Source: Pyrus communis
Lineage: Eukaryota > Streptophyta > Magnoliopsida > Rosales > Rosaceae
Reading direction: 5' to 3'
DNA length: 64,000 nt
Assembly (NCBI RefSeq): GCF_963583255.1
Contig: NC_084811.1
Span: 14,836,088 to 14,900,087 of the forward strand
Positions 45,239 to 56,941 of this stretch are shown here, one piece after another. Positions within the stretch are counted from its first letter, which is position 1, and every line of letters starts with the position of its first letter. The notes under the pieces were generated by a model. The model was not told the DNA's origin, did not search any database, and was given only the letters and a program-made list of their open reading frames with translations. A program made the position numbers and the translations under genes.

Positions 45239-47993
45239 TGATGCGAGAATTACTTGACACTCAAATTAAACCCTCTTTTCGTCAAATTGTAGTATATGTA
45301 TAAGTAGGGATCGTTCTGGACCGGGGATTAGGAGGGATTGTTAATCACTTGGATTTGACTCAAAAACGTAAAATAACAATATGAATGTATTTCTAACTAA
45401 TCTAACACTTTAAAATAAATGGGGGATTGGTTTTGGACGAAATTAAACTAAAATAGAAACTTGGAAACAAAACAGATTGTACAAACGAAATTGATGGAAT
45501 AGAATGAAGAAAAACTAGTTAGAGGGTTCCTTATCCACACATGAACATAAGCATATAATTTGACTCCCAGTTATGACTTCAACAAACGATGAATGACAAT
45601 GCTCCAAGTTAATTAGGTCCGCTTAAATTAACCTTCAGATTTCCCTAGATTCATTGGATTGAATGGGATACGCATTACAACCAAATTATTCCTAATCAAA
45701 GTCTCTCACATGGAATACGCATGATAGAGACATTCAACAAAGATCATTAAGTTCAACGGAAATCATAAACATTGACTAGGCATTCATAACTATGGAATAC
45801 GCATGTTAATCCAGCCTAGGGTTTACTAAACACAATCGTGACTAGCGATTTTTACTACTCATGAATATAAGTTCATAACGATTAGGTGAAATTCCCTTAT
45901 ATCCTAGCATCAAATCTTAGGCATGCAAATTAAGTGTCGACCCTCAACCCACATACATAAACAAGTTCTTAATCAAAACAGAAAAGTAACCCACATCTAA
46001 AGTTCATGAATTCATAACTGGAGTAAATCAAATCATAACCAACATATGTCCATGGCTTCAAATTCGCCTCTAACTAAAAAGAAATTAGTTTCACATGTTT
46101 AACATAATTGAATAACAAGTTAAATTAAACATGAAAACAGAAACAAGAAAAGAAAGAACAAATGGATGGAAAGTTAGCTACGGGGTTCATCTCCACATAT
46201 GTTATACTTGCATAATAAAACGATTTCCAATTGCATTTCAACAAATCATTAATTCTCAACGCCCCGGGTCAATTAGGTCCGCTTAAATTAACCGTCAAGT
46301 TTTCCTTAAGTTAATGAATTGGATGGGTTAGCGCAACGCAATTCACAACATTCTCCAAAAGTCCTTTACGTGAAAAGCACAATAAAGATACAATCAAAGA
46401 TCATTAAGCATCATGAAAACTTTAAGTGTTGACGAGGCATTCGTTACTATGGACTACGCATGAAACTTATGCCAAGAATTTATTTAACGCGATTGTTTAT
46501 AAGCAACCTCCACTACTTGTGAATATAAGTTCGTAACTATTAGGTGAAACTCACTTATATTCTAGCGTCATATTGATGCATGAAAATTAAGCGCGCATTC
46601 TTAATAAACATTCATAAATAAGTTATCAATCAAACGGTTTAAACAAATTGAACCACAACTTATGAAACGCAATTAGAATTAATCAAATCAAAATGCAAGC
46701 ATAAACATATATTTCGAATCACCCCCTAGCTAAAGGGGGTTTAGTTTATTATAACTTTGAAATCAAAGAAATACCTAAACATTCCAACAACTCAAACTTG
46801 AATTGTATGAACGTTTAGGCACTCTTCTCTTCCATTCCTCATACGTACAAACAAAGAGAATTGAATTTAAACATTGAAATCAAAGAAACACCTAAACATT
46901 CCAACAACTCAAACTTGAATTGTATGAACGTTTAGGCACTCTTCTCTTCCTCGTTGTTGTAGCACAAGGTCTAAGGATAGTTTGATGGTGTGAATAGTTT
47001 GGGGAGTGGTGTTTGGATTAATAGGGAAGTGGTTGGATAGTGGCTGCAATGAAGGAGAAAAACTGCACAGAAAATGGAAGTGTTTGTAACTGAAAATGTG
47101 TATGGAAGAGTGAATGAATTTTGAGGAGTGTTGGATGCTTATTTATAGGTGAAATGGGGGAACAAAAGAGGGAATATTGCAGCTAGGAGGGGATGAATGA
47201 TTATGGGTGCATGTGTTTGGAATAATGAAGGGGGAATGTATGTAATAAAACAACTAGGAAAAGTTATGGAAAGTTGGAAATGGGAGTGGGAACTCACGGC
47301 ATTGTTGGGTTGTTTATGGGAGAATAAATGTATGATAATGGCTAAATAATTAAAGGGAATGAATGGGAGTGACACTAGGTTGGTTATGCATGTGAATGCA
47401 AGGAGGAAAGCTGAAAATGCAAGGGAAGCTCACGGCATTGTTGTTTTGCTTCTTGAAATGCATGTGAATGCATTTGAGTGTAATATGAAAAGAATGACTA
47501 ATTAATGTATGTAGGGTTGATATGCATGTGAATTAGGTTGGAAAGAGGTGGAAGTGGAATGTTATGCAATGATAATGTCTTGTAAAGATGCTAATAAATA
47601 ATGCATGTAGGGTTAGCTAGGTTGGCTTTGTTTGGGTGCATGTATGTTAATGGTGGTGGTTTTGCATGTGAATTGATGGATTGTTTTTGATGGAATGGAT
47701 GGTTCTTTGCATGGCTATAAGGGATAGAATAAGAGAGAATGGGCTAGGCCCTTTGTTTTATGTCCAAAGTGAAAATAAGGCCTTCAAATTCGTCCAAACT
47801 TTGGCTCCATGGATAAGCTATCCAATCCATGCCCAAAAATGCTCCAAATGGCCTCAAAATGCACTTTCTTGCTCCCTAAGCCCTTAGAACCTGAAAACAC
47901 ACAAAAGAAGCATAAAGAACTAAAATAACTAAAGAAACATAACGTAAATGTACGAGAACAAGCCATTTAAGTCGCATGAATATGCTCCTATCA
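45239..47993 (-). repeat. 5' LTR of R6 (2755 bp)
   Basis: Starts TGATGCGAGAATTACTTGAC and ends TATGCTCCTATCA. Matches the 3' LTR apart from the first roughly 25 bp and GGTGGTGGTTTT against GGTGGTTTT near 47655. U5 motif at 45321-45331; TATA at 47140-47149. Confidence 0.93.
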
Positions 47994-48189
47994 AAAAGCC
48001 GAGAAAGCGTCGACTAAATTACGCTGGAAATTCCGGCTTTTTGAATCGGTGGACGCGTCGCCTTGGCTTTTTATAGAGCTATCGATCACCACAACAAACA
48101 CACTCTGAAGAATTCCTATTCTTGAAAATCGACTCCGGCCCTTTGAGAATTAACTCCATCCACCCCATCTCTTTGAACACTTTTGAAAA
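47994..48189 (+). promoter_or_regulatory. Proximal promoter of R4 antisense gene
   Basis: 47994-47998 is the duplicated AAAAG of R6. The rest is the proximal upstream sequence of the R4 antisense ORF, with a TATA-like CTTTTTATAG near 48067. Its distal part was carried 22 kb away (to before 25733) by R6. Confidence 0.6.
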
Positions 48190-48431
48190 ATGGCAAACCC
48201 ATCGAACCTTAGCTTAGAATTGAGTCTCAGCAGTGATACGGGCGCGTCGCGGCAAGGTAACGTATGGCGCCCTTCTTTCTTATCTTCTAACGGTCCTCTC
48301 ACAGGTGAAGACTCCGTGATGCAGGACGCCACAACAACTACAATAGTAGCTAGGAACCTCCTCACTCCAAAAGATAGTAGGCTGCTATCAGGACGGTCCG
48401 ATGAGTTGGCCGTTCAAGAGTCCCTCGCACT
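48190..48431 (+). pseudogene. Antisense cassette ORF, R4 copy, 5' part
   Basis: Starts MANPSNLSLELSL and runs in frame to residue 80, where R8 is inserted. The remainder is at 55761-56211. GCACT (48427-48431) is the duplicated target. The copy is otherwise open on both sides, so it was intact when R8 landed. Confidence 0.88.
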
Positions 48432-50210
48432 TGATAGGAGCATATTTAGGCGACTTAACTAGCTTATTCTTGTGCATTTGTGCTATTATTTCTTAGTTAA
48501 TGTCGTATTACAACTCAATTTCGTGTGTTTGTAGGTCCTATGGGTTAAAGTATCAAGAAAGTGCATTTTGGTGCATTTTGGAGCTATTTTGGACACTAGG
48601 TGGTGAGCTTGCATGTGGGCTAACATGGATGGACGAATTTGGACTTCAAGAAGTTGGAAATGTGATAAGAAGAGGAAGGAACTAAGCTATGGACAAAGTG
48701 GATAAGGAAGGAGCTCAAAAGAGGAAACCTTATCCAAAACATTATCAAAACATTATCCAACCTTATCCAACCTTATCCAATTATCCAAAACATTATCCAA
48801 ACCTTATCTCATCTTATCCTATCCAAACCTTATCATATCTTACTCCTAATTACATGGGGACTTAAATGGATCATTCTAGAACCTATTTCTAGAAGCATCC
48901 TATTCTAGAAGGCCCAAATCTGCCACAAAACCTATTCTTTCTATAAGCCCTAGAAAAGTGGCGACCCAATCTATTCTAGAAGGCTTTGGCTTGCCTTGCA
49001 AGCCAAGCAACCCTCTCCCCTAAGTCAGCCGCACCTCCCTAGGCCCAATCCCTTTGGGATTCTGAATTCCAAGGCCTAATCCTTGTGGATTTGGGTACAC
49101 AAATCAGTTTATAAAACTAGGTGGGCCAAAACCTCCTCCTAAGTGGATTTGATTAACCCTAGCCGAATTCTAGGGCCCTAATCCACCAAACCTGTTAAGT
49201 AAACCCTAATCTAATAAACCCTAGGACTATATAAACATATTTTCAGCCACAAATTCGTGGACCCCTTATGCTAGACAGAAAACCCTTGTGCCGCACCTCC
49301 ATTCTCCATTCTAAGCCTCCATAGACCTCCCTACACATCCATACATCTCTGCCGCACCCTTCCCCACCATAATCAACCATCCTCCATCCCTCCAAACAAG
49401 AAAACACCACCCAAACCACAAATTCCATCACCCAAACTTTGTGCCGCAGCAAGGAGGAGGAAGAGGAGCCAATCTGTGCATCGAATCCATCTTGGAATTG
49501 CTGAGCATTTAGGTGTATTCTTTCTTATGATTTCAATGTTTAAATTCAATGCTTTTTGTTGTGCAAGCATGAGGAACTAATCCCCCCTTTGGCTAGGGGG
49601 GGAAATTCGAAACCATGGTTATATTTGCATGATGATTTGATTACTTTCAGTTGTGATTTCATGAATGATGAATTCAATTTACTTATCTATTTTAATTAAA
49701 ACTAGTTTATGTATATGAATTGAGAGTGCACGCTTGATTTGCATGCATAAACATGATGCTAGGATATGAGGGAACTTCACCTAATCGTTGGGAACTCATA
49801 TCCATGAGTAGTTAAGATTGTTGGTCGCAATTATGTTAAGTAAATTCTTGGCATAAGTATCATGCGCTTTCATAGTTACGAATGCCTCGTCAACACCTAT
49901 GATTTCCATAGAACCTAATGATCTTTGATTGTCTTTCTATCATGCGCTTTCATATAGAAAACTTTTAAGGAATAATTTGATTGCAATGCGCTAATTCCAT
50001 TCAATTCAATGACCTAAGGGAAATCTGAGAGTTAATTTAAGCGTACCTAATTAACTTGGGGTGTTGAGGTTCATAAATTCATCGAATAAGCAACTGGAGA
50101 TTATTTTGTATGCAAGTATGCCATGTGTGGAGAAAAACCTCCTAGCCATCTCACCATCCACTTAATTTTATCAAATTCGCCTAAATCTGCCTATTTTACA
50201 TATTTGTTTT
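48432..50210 (+). repeat. 5' LTR of R8, 3'-truncated
   Basis: Matches 53594-55373 and then diverges. About 385 bp of LTR end, including the hairpin and U5 motif, plus the PBS, are deleted. TATA-like CTATATAAAC at 49227-49236 with CCCTAA telo-box-like motifs just upstream. 50211-50282 is the remaining leader before the ORF. Confidence 0.9.
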
Positions 50211-50282
50211 CTTTGTTTGTTGTTACTTTTGATATTTGATTTAGTTCTCTTTCTTTGATTTTAGGTACTAGAGAAGTAAGAT

Positions 50283-51677
50283 ATGGATTTTGCTAGCATT
50301 CAAGCTCAATTGGCAAATCTTACTTCTCAATTGTCGCCGTATGCCGAAAGGACCACAATGCAGAGTGTCCCTACATTTGGTGCTTCATATAGGCAAGGAT
50401 TTCATGCCAATCAATGTCCACAAAGAGATTGGAGGGATCATTCAAACTCTATGTGGTGGGAAGCTCAACAAGTTCAACGTGAAGCATATTGGCAGCCATA
50501 TGAAGAGTTCTATTCAAGACCTATGCAGCCACCACAACTTCATATGCAATACGCTCAATTAAATTCAAGTTCGTCAATAGATTATAATCAAATTCTTAAT
50601 GAATTAAATTCATTGGTGCAGGGGTCACAAAATCAAGCCAAGGAGGCTCAACAAGAAGCATATTGGCAACCATATGAGGAGTTCTATACAACACCTATGC
50701 AGCCACCACAAATTCCCCCACAACAATTCCAATCAAGTTCAAGTATGTCCATGGATAATGATAAAAATTTTCAATTACTAACCTCTTTGATGCAGGACGA
50801 ACAAAATCAAGACAAGAAGTTGGGTAAATTGGAGGAGCAAATTGGGCAGATTATGGAGTTCATGAAACAAATTCAAGAGCAAAGTGAACTCTCCAACTCA
50901 ACTATTGAAAACTCGAAGGAAGATTTTGAAATCCATAATGCTATCACTTTGGGAAGTGCTATGGAGGTTGGAGCTGACCTAAAAATGTCCAAACATAGCC
51001 TAGAAGTGGATGAGGAGCTGCTAATTGAGGAGGAGGAAGAAGACATGCACATGGCAAGGGTAGAACAACCCTTGCCGCAGCCCCCTAAGCCCTATAAACC
51101 ACCCACCACAAGTAAGGACGTCCCAATTTCATGTTATTCTGATGTTATTCCACCCAATGTCCCTTTTCCTAGCAGGTTTTTGATTCCCAACCAAGAAGAG
51201 AGTAAAAAGGACATTGTGGAAGCCTTCCCAAAGGTGCAAAATGCTATTCCAATTCTTGGTGCAACACAGCAAGTTTTAGATGGTGTTGAATTCTTCAAAG
51301 GACTTTGTACACCAAGACGAATGATTCAAGAGAAGGTAGTGGCTGGAGAAGATGTAGAAGGCATCAAAGAGGACATATTTGAAACCACAAAACCCAAAGA
51401 AGTTGAATTTGATGACATTGGACAAGTCATAACCATCACATGCAATCTGGCCAAGTCCAATATCCCTGAAACTTTCAAAGGAGTGGTGTTTGTCATTGAG
51501 TTCTTGTCGGACAAAACAAGTAAGTCATCTTCTTCAAATTCCATTACATTTTATACTAACTTGCTGATTTTGATGAATCAGGCACCTACACTAGAATTCA
51601 AACCAATGCCGGTTCACTTCAAGTATCACCTTCCATTCAAGGATCAATTCCATGCCGTGGGACCTAGGGAAGTTTGA
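50283..51677 (+). CDS. Gag-linker ORF of R8 (464 aa)
   Basis: Starts MDFASIQAQLANLTSQLS. It holds DHSNSMWWEAQQ, a duplicated YWQPYEEFY...MQPPQ unit, LEEQIGQIMEF, an acidic run (EELLIEEEEEDMH), a Pro-rich stretch, PILGATQQVLDGVEFFKGLC (like the segment before protease in Athila gag-pol) and, at the end, APTLEFKPMPVHFKY. It lacks the capsid domain, protease active site and RT. It is the longest version of the ORF in R3 and R9. The conserved post-pol block follows the stop. No zinc knuckle. Function unknown; a structural or RNA-binding role is possible. Confidence 0.78.
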   Translation: MDFASIQAQLANLTSQLSPYAERTTMQSVPTFGASYRQGFHANQCPQRDWRDHSNSMWWEAQQVQREAYWQPYEEFYSRPMQPPQLHMQYAQLNSSSSIDYNQILNELNSLVQGSQNQAKEAQQEAYWQPYEEFYTTPMQPPQIPPQQFQSSSSMSMDNDKNFQLLTSLMQDEQNQDKKLGKLEEQIGQIMEFMKQIQEQSELSNSTIENSKEDFEIHNAITLGSAMEVGADLKMSKHSLEVDEELLIEEEEEDMHMARVEQPLPQPPKPYKPPTTSKDVPISCYSDVIPPNVPFPSRFLIPNQEESKKDIVEAFPKVQNAIPILGATQQVLDGVEFFKGLCTPRRMIQEKVVAGEDVEGIKEDIFETTKPKEVEFDDIGQVITITCNLAKSNIPETFKGVVFVIEFLSDKTSKSSSSNSITFYTNLLILMNQAPTLEFKPMPVHFKYHLPFKDQFHAVGPREV

Positions 51678-53593
51678 AGGGAAGCATCGTCCGGCTGCAA
51701 GATGTTAAAGCAAGCGCTTCGTGGGAGGCAACCCATGCAATCAACAAAGGAAAAACTTGGGAATCGCTCCACACTCAGATTTGCGTCCCTAAACCCTTTC
51801 CTTTGTTGCTTACTTTTTGTTATGTGTATTGTGTTCAATTGTGTCTAAAACATTGAGGACAATGTTTAGTTTAAGTGTGGGGGGGGGGTAACATTCTGTT
51901 TTGAGATATTTTTGCATGAAATTCGTAGGGTAGTACCACCTAACATATCTAAACTTGTTTCCTACTGTTTTTAAGTGTTTTTAAGCTATTTTAGAGTGTT
52001 TTAGAGTGTGTTGACTTAAAAATCCGAAAATACCATAAAAATTTAAAAAATTGTTTTGAAAAAGCCAAAAAGAGTTGTTTTTGTGTGTTTGTTTGTGTCT
52101 TAGGGTACCTTCCAACACAATGATGAGGATTTGGTTTTTAATGCATGACTGTTAAAGAGAGTTACAACAATGATGGACGTGTGATTTGCTCTTTCGTTTA
52201 TGCTTGGTTGTAGTTATAGTTTACGAATTCACATGTAATCACAAAGGATAAAATCAGTTTTTGTAACATGCTTGAAGGAAGGAACTCAAACAAACGCTAC
52301 ATCCCTGAGAGATTTGAGCCTAAACGTTTATTTGGAGAGTTATTAATCTGTGCATTCTTGTTTTCTAAAGTCGTTGCATGATCTCATTATTCTTTGCTTG
52401 GTTGCTACTTAGAATGCGTTTCATCACTATAGTTCCAAATACTAGAACTCATACCCGTTTCATTCAAAGCATGAAATTGATTAGCATAACAAATAACAAG
52501 ATGAAGTTTTGTAGTAGTCACCACCATAGCCAAATAGCCGAATCCACCCTTGTCATTTGTATTGTAGGTTAAAACCCCTTTGAGCCTTATTTAGCCTATT
52601 TTCTTGTTAACCACATCATCCTTACCTAGCCTAGAATAGGACTTTCCATACCCTTGTTCTTGAAGTATAGTGGAGCATAACTTAGAAGGAATTCCTTTTG
52701 AGTGACATTCTTGCAGAAAACAAGTGTGGGGGAAAGGATTTTGTGAGTGTGTGTGCGCCAAAGTCTTAAAAAGGGGCACGGGAAAAAGAAAGAAAAAAGA
52801 AAAGAAAAAAAAAAATCGTGAAAAAGAAGAAAATAAAGAAAAGAAGTGAGAAAGAACTCACAAGTGTTGATTGTTGAAGAAAGGGTCCAAAAAGTTTGAA
52901 TATGGCCCTAAGTTTTGTGTGACTTCCCCTTGGGTATTCAAAGTTGACTTCTGCATTCTAAAGGGAATTCTAAGTGCCTAATTCATTACTTTGCTCACTA
53001 TTGCTTTAAGAATGTTTGTTTCCTCTACCTTTCCTTGTTAACCAATACCTTAGCCCCGTTACAACCCTTTGACTTCTATCTTGATTGTTATGTGTTTCAA
53101 TATGTGGAGTTTAAAATTGGTTTAAGCATATGGTATCCCTGGTTCTCGTGTCTAGGTAGTAGCATTCCATTCATGAGATCATATACATACATGTTAATAA
53201 TTCCAGAAAGTGCTTTCCTTGTCATAACATATGTGAGTGTTCGTCTACATGTTTTCATCAATCTTCTCACATATACCTAGTGTAGGGAGTGTAGTTAGAA
53301 AATCTGTGTGAAAATTGAGAGTACATCTAGTAAGAAATTGAGGGAATTCTCTAAGGCATGTTACTACATTCAAAATGTTGTTTTAATTGATTAAATGCGA
53401 GCTAGTGAATGGTGACTATGATTAAGTATGCTCGAGGGTAAGGATTGCGTAAATCTATGTGAGTAATGATCTTTAACATGTTATGATTCATTGGAAATCC
53501 CTGAGGCAACGTTGGAAGGTTTAGAGTTATGTTTTGTTTCTTTTGTTTATTTGTTTTGCTTGAGGACTAGCAAAAGATAAGTGTGGGGGAATT
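51678..53593 (+). other. R8 noncoding 3' region
   Basis: Conserved block 51688-51738; stem-loop 51848-51867 with G-run to about 51888; AAGTGTGGGGG near 52722; purine tract near 52780-52815; polypurine tract 53579-53593 (AAGTGTGGGGGAATT). No credible ORF. Confidence 0.82.
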
Positions 53594-55755
53594 TGATAGG
53601 AGCATATTTAGGCGACTTAACTAGCTTATTCTTGTGCATTTGTGCTATTATTTCTTAGTTAATGTCGTATTACAACTCAATTTCGTGTGTTTGTAGGTCC
53701 TATGGGTTAAAGTATCAAGAAAGTGCATTTTGGTGCATTTTGGAGCTATTTTGGACACTAGGTGGTGAGCTTGCATGTGGGCTAACATGGATGGACGAAT
53801 TTGGACTTCAAGAAGTTGGAAATGTGATAAGAAGAGGAAGGAACTAAGCTATGGACAAAGTGGATAAGGAAGGAGCTCAAAAGAGGAAACCTTATCCAAA
53901 ACATTATCAAAACATTATCCAACCTTATCCAACCTTATCCAATTATCCAAAACATTATCCAAACCTTATCTCATCTTATCCTATCCAAACCTTATCATAT
54001 CTTACTCCTAATTACATGGGGACTTAAATGGATCATTCTAGAACCTATTTCTAGAAGCATCCTATTCTAGAAGGCCCAAATCTGCCACAAAACCTATTCT
54101 TTCTATAAGCCCTAGAAAAGTGGCGACCCAATCTATTCTAGAAGGCTTTGGCTTGCCTTGCAAGCCAAGCAACCCTCTCCCCTAAGTCAGCCGCACCTCC
54201 CTAGGCCCAATCCCTTTGGGATTCTGAATTCCAAGGCCTAATCCTTGTGGATTTGGGTACACAAATCAGTTTATAAAACTAGGTGGGCCAAAACCTCCTC
54301 CTAAGTGGATTTGATTAACCCTAGCCGAATTCTAGGGCCCTAATCCACCAAACCTGTTAAGTAAACCCTAATCTAATAAACCCTAGGACTATATAAACAT
54401 ATTTTCAGCCACAAATTCGTGGACCCCTTATGCTAGACAGAAAACCCTTGTGCCGCACCTCCATTCTCCATTCTAAGCCTCCATAGACCTCCCTACACAT
54501 CCATACATCTCTGCCGCACCCTTCCCCACCATAATCAACCATCCTCCATCCCTCCAAACAAGAAAACACCACCCAAAACCACAAATTCCATCACCCAAAC
54601 TTTGTGCCGCAGCAAGGAGGAGGAAGAGGAGCCAATCTGTGCATCGAATCCATCTTGGAATTGCTGAGCATTTAGGTGTATTCTTTCTTATGATTTCAAT
54701 GTTTAAATTCAATGCTTTTTGTTGTGCAAGCATGAGGAACTAATCCCCCCTTTGGCTAGGGGGGGAAATTCGAAACCATGGTTATATTTGCATGATGATT
54801 TGATTACTTTCAGTTGTGATTTCATGAATGATGAATTCAATTTACTTATCTATTTTAATTAAAACTAGTTTATGTATATGAATTGAGAGTGCACGCTTGA
54901 TTTGCATGCATAAACATGATGCTAGGATATGAGGGAACTTCACCTAATCGTTGGGAACTCATATCCATGAGTAGTTAAGATTGTTGGTCGCAATTATGTT
55001 AAGTAAATTCTTGGCATAAGTATCATGCGCTTTCATAGTTACGAATGCCTCGTCAACACCTATGATTTCCATAGAACCTAATGATCTTTGATTGTCTTTC
55101 TATCATGCGCTTTCATATAGAAAACTTTTAAGGAATAATTTGATTGCAATGCGCTAATTCCATTCAATTCAATGACCTAAGGGAAATCTGAGAGTTAATT
55201 TAAGCGTACCTAATTAACTTGGGGTGTTGAGGTTCATAAATTCATCGAATAAGCAACTGGAGATTATTTTGTATGCAAGTATGCCATGTGTGGAGAAAAA
55301 CCTCCTAGCCATCTCACCATCCACTTAATTTTATCAAATTCGCCTAAATCTGCCTATTTTACATATTCGTTTTGTTTGTTTGATTTTCGTCCAAAACCAA
55401 ATCCCCAATTGTCTTAGAGTGTCTAATTGGTCCAAATATGTTTTAGATTGTGTCTTTAAGAGTTTTGAGTCAAGTTAGAATCAATTTTCGTCCAAATTTG
55501 TGTTTAGGCTCAAAACTGCCCAGATTGTGTTTTTAAGGCAGTTTTGAGTGTTTTTAGCCTATTTTGAGTTTTGTGAACGTGTTGAGTCTTTTTAAGTGAG
55601 TTTAAGTGTTTTAAAGGTTAGTTTTATTTATTTGAGTCAGTTTAGAGTGTTTAGCAAGCCCTCCTAATCCCCGGTGTAAGAACGATCCCTACTTATTTAT
55701 ATGCTACAATTGTCAAAAGAGGGTTAATTTGTGTGTTAAGTTAATTTTCGCATCA
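53594..55755 (+). repeat. 3' LTR of R8 (2162 bp)
   Basis: TGATAGGAGCATATTTAGGC to TAATTTTCGCATCA. TATA at 54389-54398; hairpin 55509-55548; the U5 motif CTAATCCCCGG near 55664. Same family as solo LTR R5. CTTATCCAA-type repeats near 53890-53990. Confidence 0.94.
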
Positions 55756-55760
55756 GCACT

Positions 55761-56211
55761 TAGTGTTCAGTGTGCGAGTTCTGTGTCCAACATGGGCCAA
55801 CGCCTGCTTGCCCGCTCCCGTCAGGTGGAATCATTGATGGCAGAGGTGGAAAGTCTTAAGCAGGAGATCAAACTGCTTAAGCATGAGAATAGAAGTTTGC
55901 ACGTGCTTGCCAACAACTATTCGACGGGCATGAAGAGGAAGCTTGATGAACTGCAAGAGTCTGAAGGTCGGATTCAAAGTGACCGTCAAAGGTTTTCGTC
56001 TTTCCTCCAGAGGCACCTTTTTCCTGGGTCATCCAGCGTTTGGCCAAGTATTGAGGCCTGGAATGCTCTAGCTCCGATGCATCCCGCTCCGATGCCTTCC
56101 GCTCCTATGTCTTCTGCTCCGATGCCTTCCGTTCCGATGTCTTCTGCTCCTATGCGTTCCGCTTCAAGAGTATTGCCACGTAGTGGGGCTTCAAGCAAAC
56201 AACCTCTGTGA
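55761..56211 (+). pseudogene. Antisense cassette ORF, R4 copy, 3' part
   Basis: Continues the frame broken at 48431, from residue 81 to the stop at 56211: coiled coil then a SAPMPS/SAPMSS-type tail. The 242-nt and 451-nt parts together have the same length as the R6 and R7 ORFs. The short N-terminal extension readable from the R8 LTR is not part of the gene. Confidence 0.88.
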
Positions 56212-56228
56212 AGGCTACATCTGCTTTA

Positions 56229-56259
<31 letters not shown>

Positions 56260-56270
56260 TTTTTCCTGAA

Positions 56271-56941
56271 TCATTCGGCATGGAATTTATCTTTGAATGG
56301 GCGGTGATACGTGAAATGATCCGGTAATGGTTTAAATTCAAGATTGGATGCCTGAATCATTAACAACATGTTAGTATAAAAGAAAATTGAAATTGGAGGA
56401 GGTGGCTTACTTATGTGCTCCGACATGAACTCAAGGGTCAACACATCTTCTTTGAACATTTCAGGAACTTTGCCCTTGGACAGATTTGATGTGAGGATTG
56501 GTCCTTGTCTTGTGTCATAAAATTCAACTTCTTTGGGGTTGTTTGCCTCAATAACGTCCTCTTTGATGAATTCATGATATTCCCTACTTTGCACCTTTGG
56601 AAGTGCTTCCAAGATGTCTTTTTCACTTTCTTCTTCCTTGGAATTCATGAACCTGCAAGGAATAGGGATATTAGGTGGAATGGGGTTAGAACTAATGAAA
56701 TTTGGAACAACCTTACTTGAATTAGATGGCGTAGGAGCAATAGGTGCCTTCGGCAAAGGTGTTTCCACCCTTGCCGTGGGTTGGGTGTATTCCTCTTCCT
56801 TGTGATTTGATTTTGATGGTTGAGGGTCCGTTCCAACCTCCTTGTCACTTCTCAACATGATTTCCTTGGCAGTTTCAAATTCTCCCTTCGGATTTGCAAT
56901 GGTTGAACTAGGGAGTTCGCCTTGGTCTCGAAACTGTCCTA
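56271..56941 (-). pseudogene. Gag-linker ORF of R4, C-terminal part, cut by R9
   Basis: Contains GQFRDQGELPSSTIANPKGE, ETAKEIMLRSDKEVGTD (Athila gag-linker style) and ends in a version of the pre-RT segment (LEFKPLPDHFTYH). The N-terminus lies beyond R9, to the right of the window. Its central part differs from R3 and R9 more than its ends do. A T-run (56225-56264) separates it from the antisense ORF. Confidence 0.85.

Larger units (their letters stand above)
25733..47993 (-). mobile_element. R6: pol-bearing Athila-like element with gag/protease deletion, split by R7
   Basis: LTRs 25733-28483 and 45239-47993 flanked by AAAAG (25728-25732 and 47994-47998). Internal order in element sense: PBS, 50-codon gag remnant, RT-RNase H-integrase (broken by R7), a 3' region, the antisense cassette, then a second 3' region and the polypurine tract. 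With R7 removed it is about 13.4 kb. Inserted between promoter and ORF of the R4 antisense gene. Confidence 0.93.
48432..55755 (+). mobile_element. R8: non-autonomous element with 5' LTR/PBS deletion
   Basis: Flanked by GCACT (48427-48431 and 55756-55760). 5' LTR begins TGATAGGAGCATATTTAGGC; 3' LTR is 53594-55755. The internal region has one 464-aa gag-linker ORF and the usual 3' region; there is no pol and no antisense cassette. The first 1.78 kb of the two LTRs match almost perfectly (one visible 1-bp difference, near 49409/54571), so the insertion is recent. The LTR end and PBS are missing at about 50210. Confidence 0.93.
19759..56941 (-). mobile_element. R4: oldest visible element, broken into pieces by five insertions
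   Basis: Pieces: 19759-20591 (3' LTR, U3 side), 20592-20971, 23138-25732, 47999-48431 and 55761-56941. Continuity across each break is shown by target duplications AACAC, AAAAG and GCACT. It held the antisense cassette and gag-linker ORF like R3 and R9. R2 interrupts its 3' LTR on the left and R9 its gag-linker ORF on the right, so its PBS and 5' LTR lie beyond the window. Confidence 0.88.

Noticed and set aside
51520..51581. Possible 62-nt intron in the gag-linker ORF (GTAAGT...GAATCAG)
   Set aside because: Very short for a plant intron and removal would shift the frame; the unspliced frame is open.
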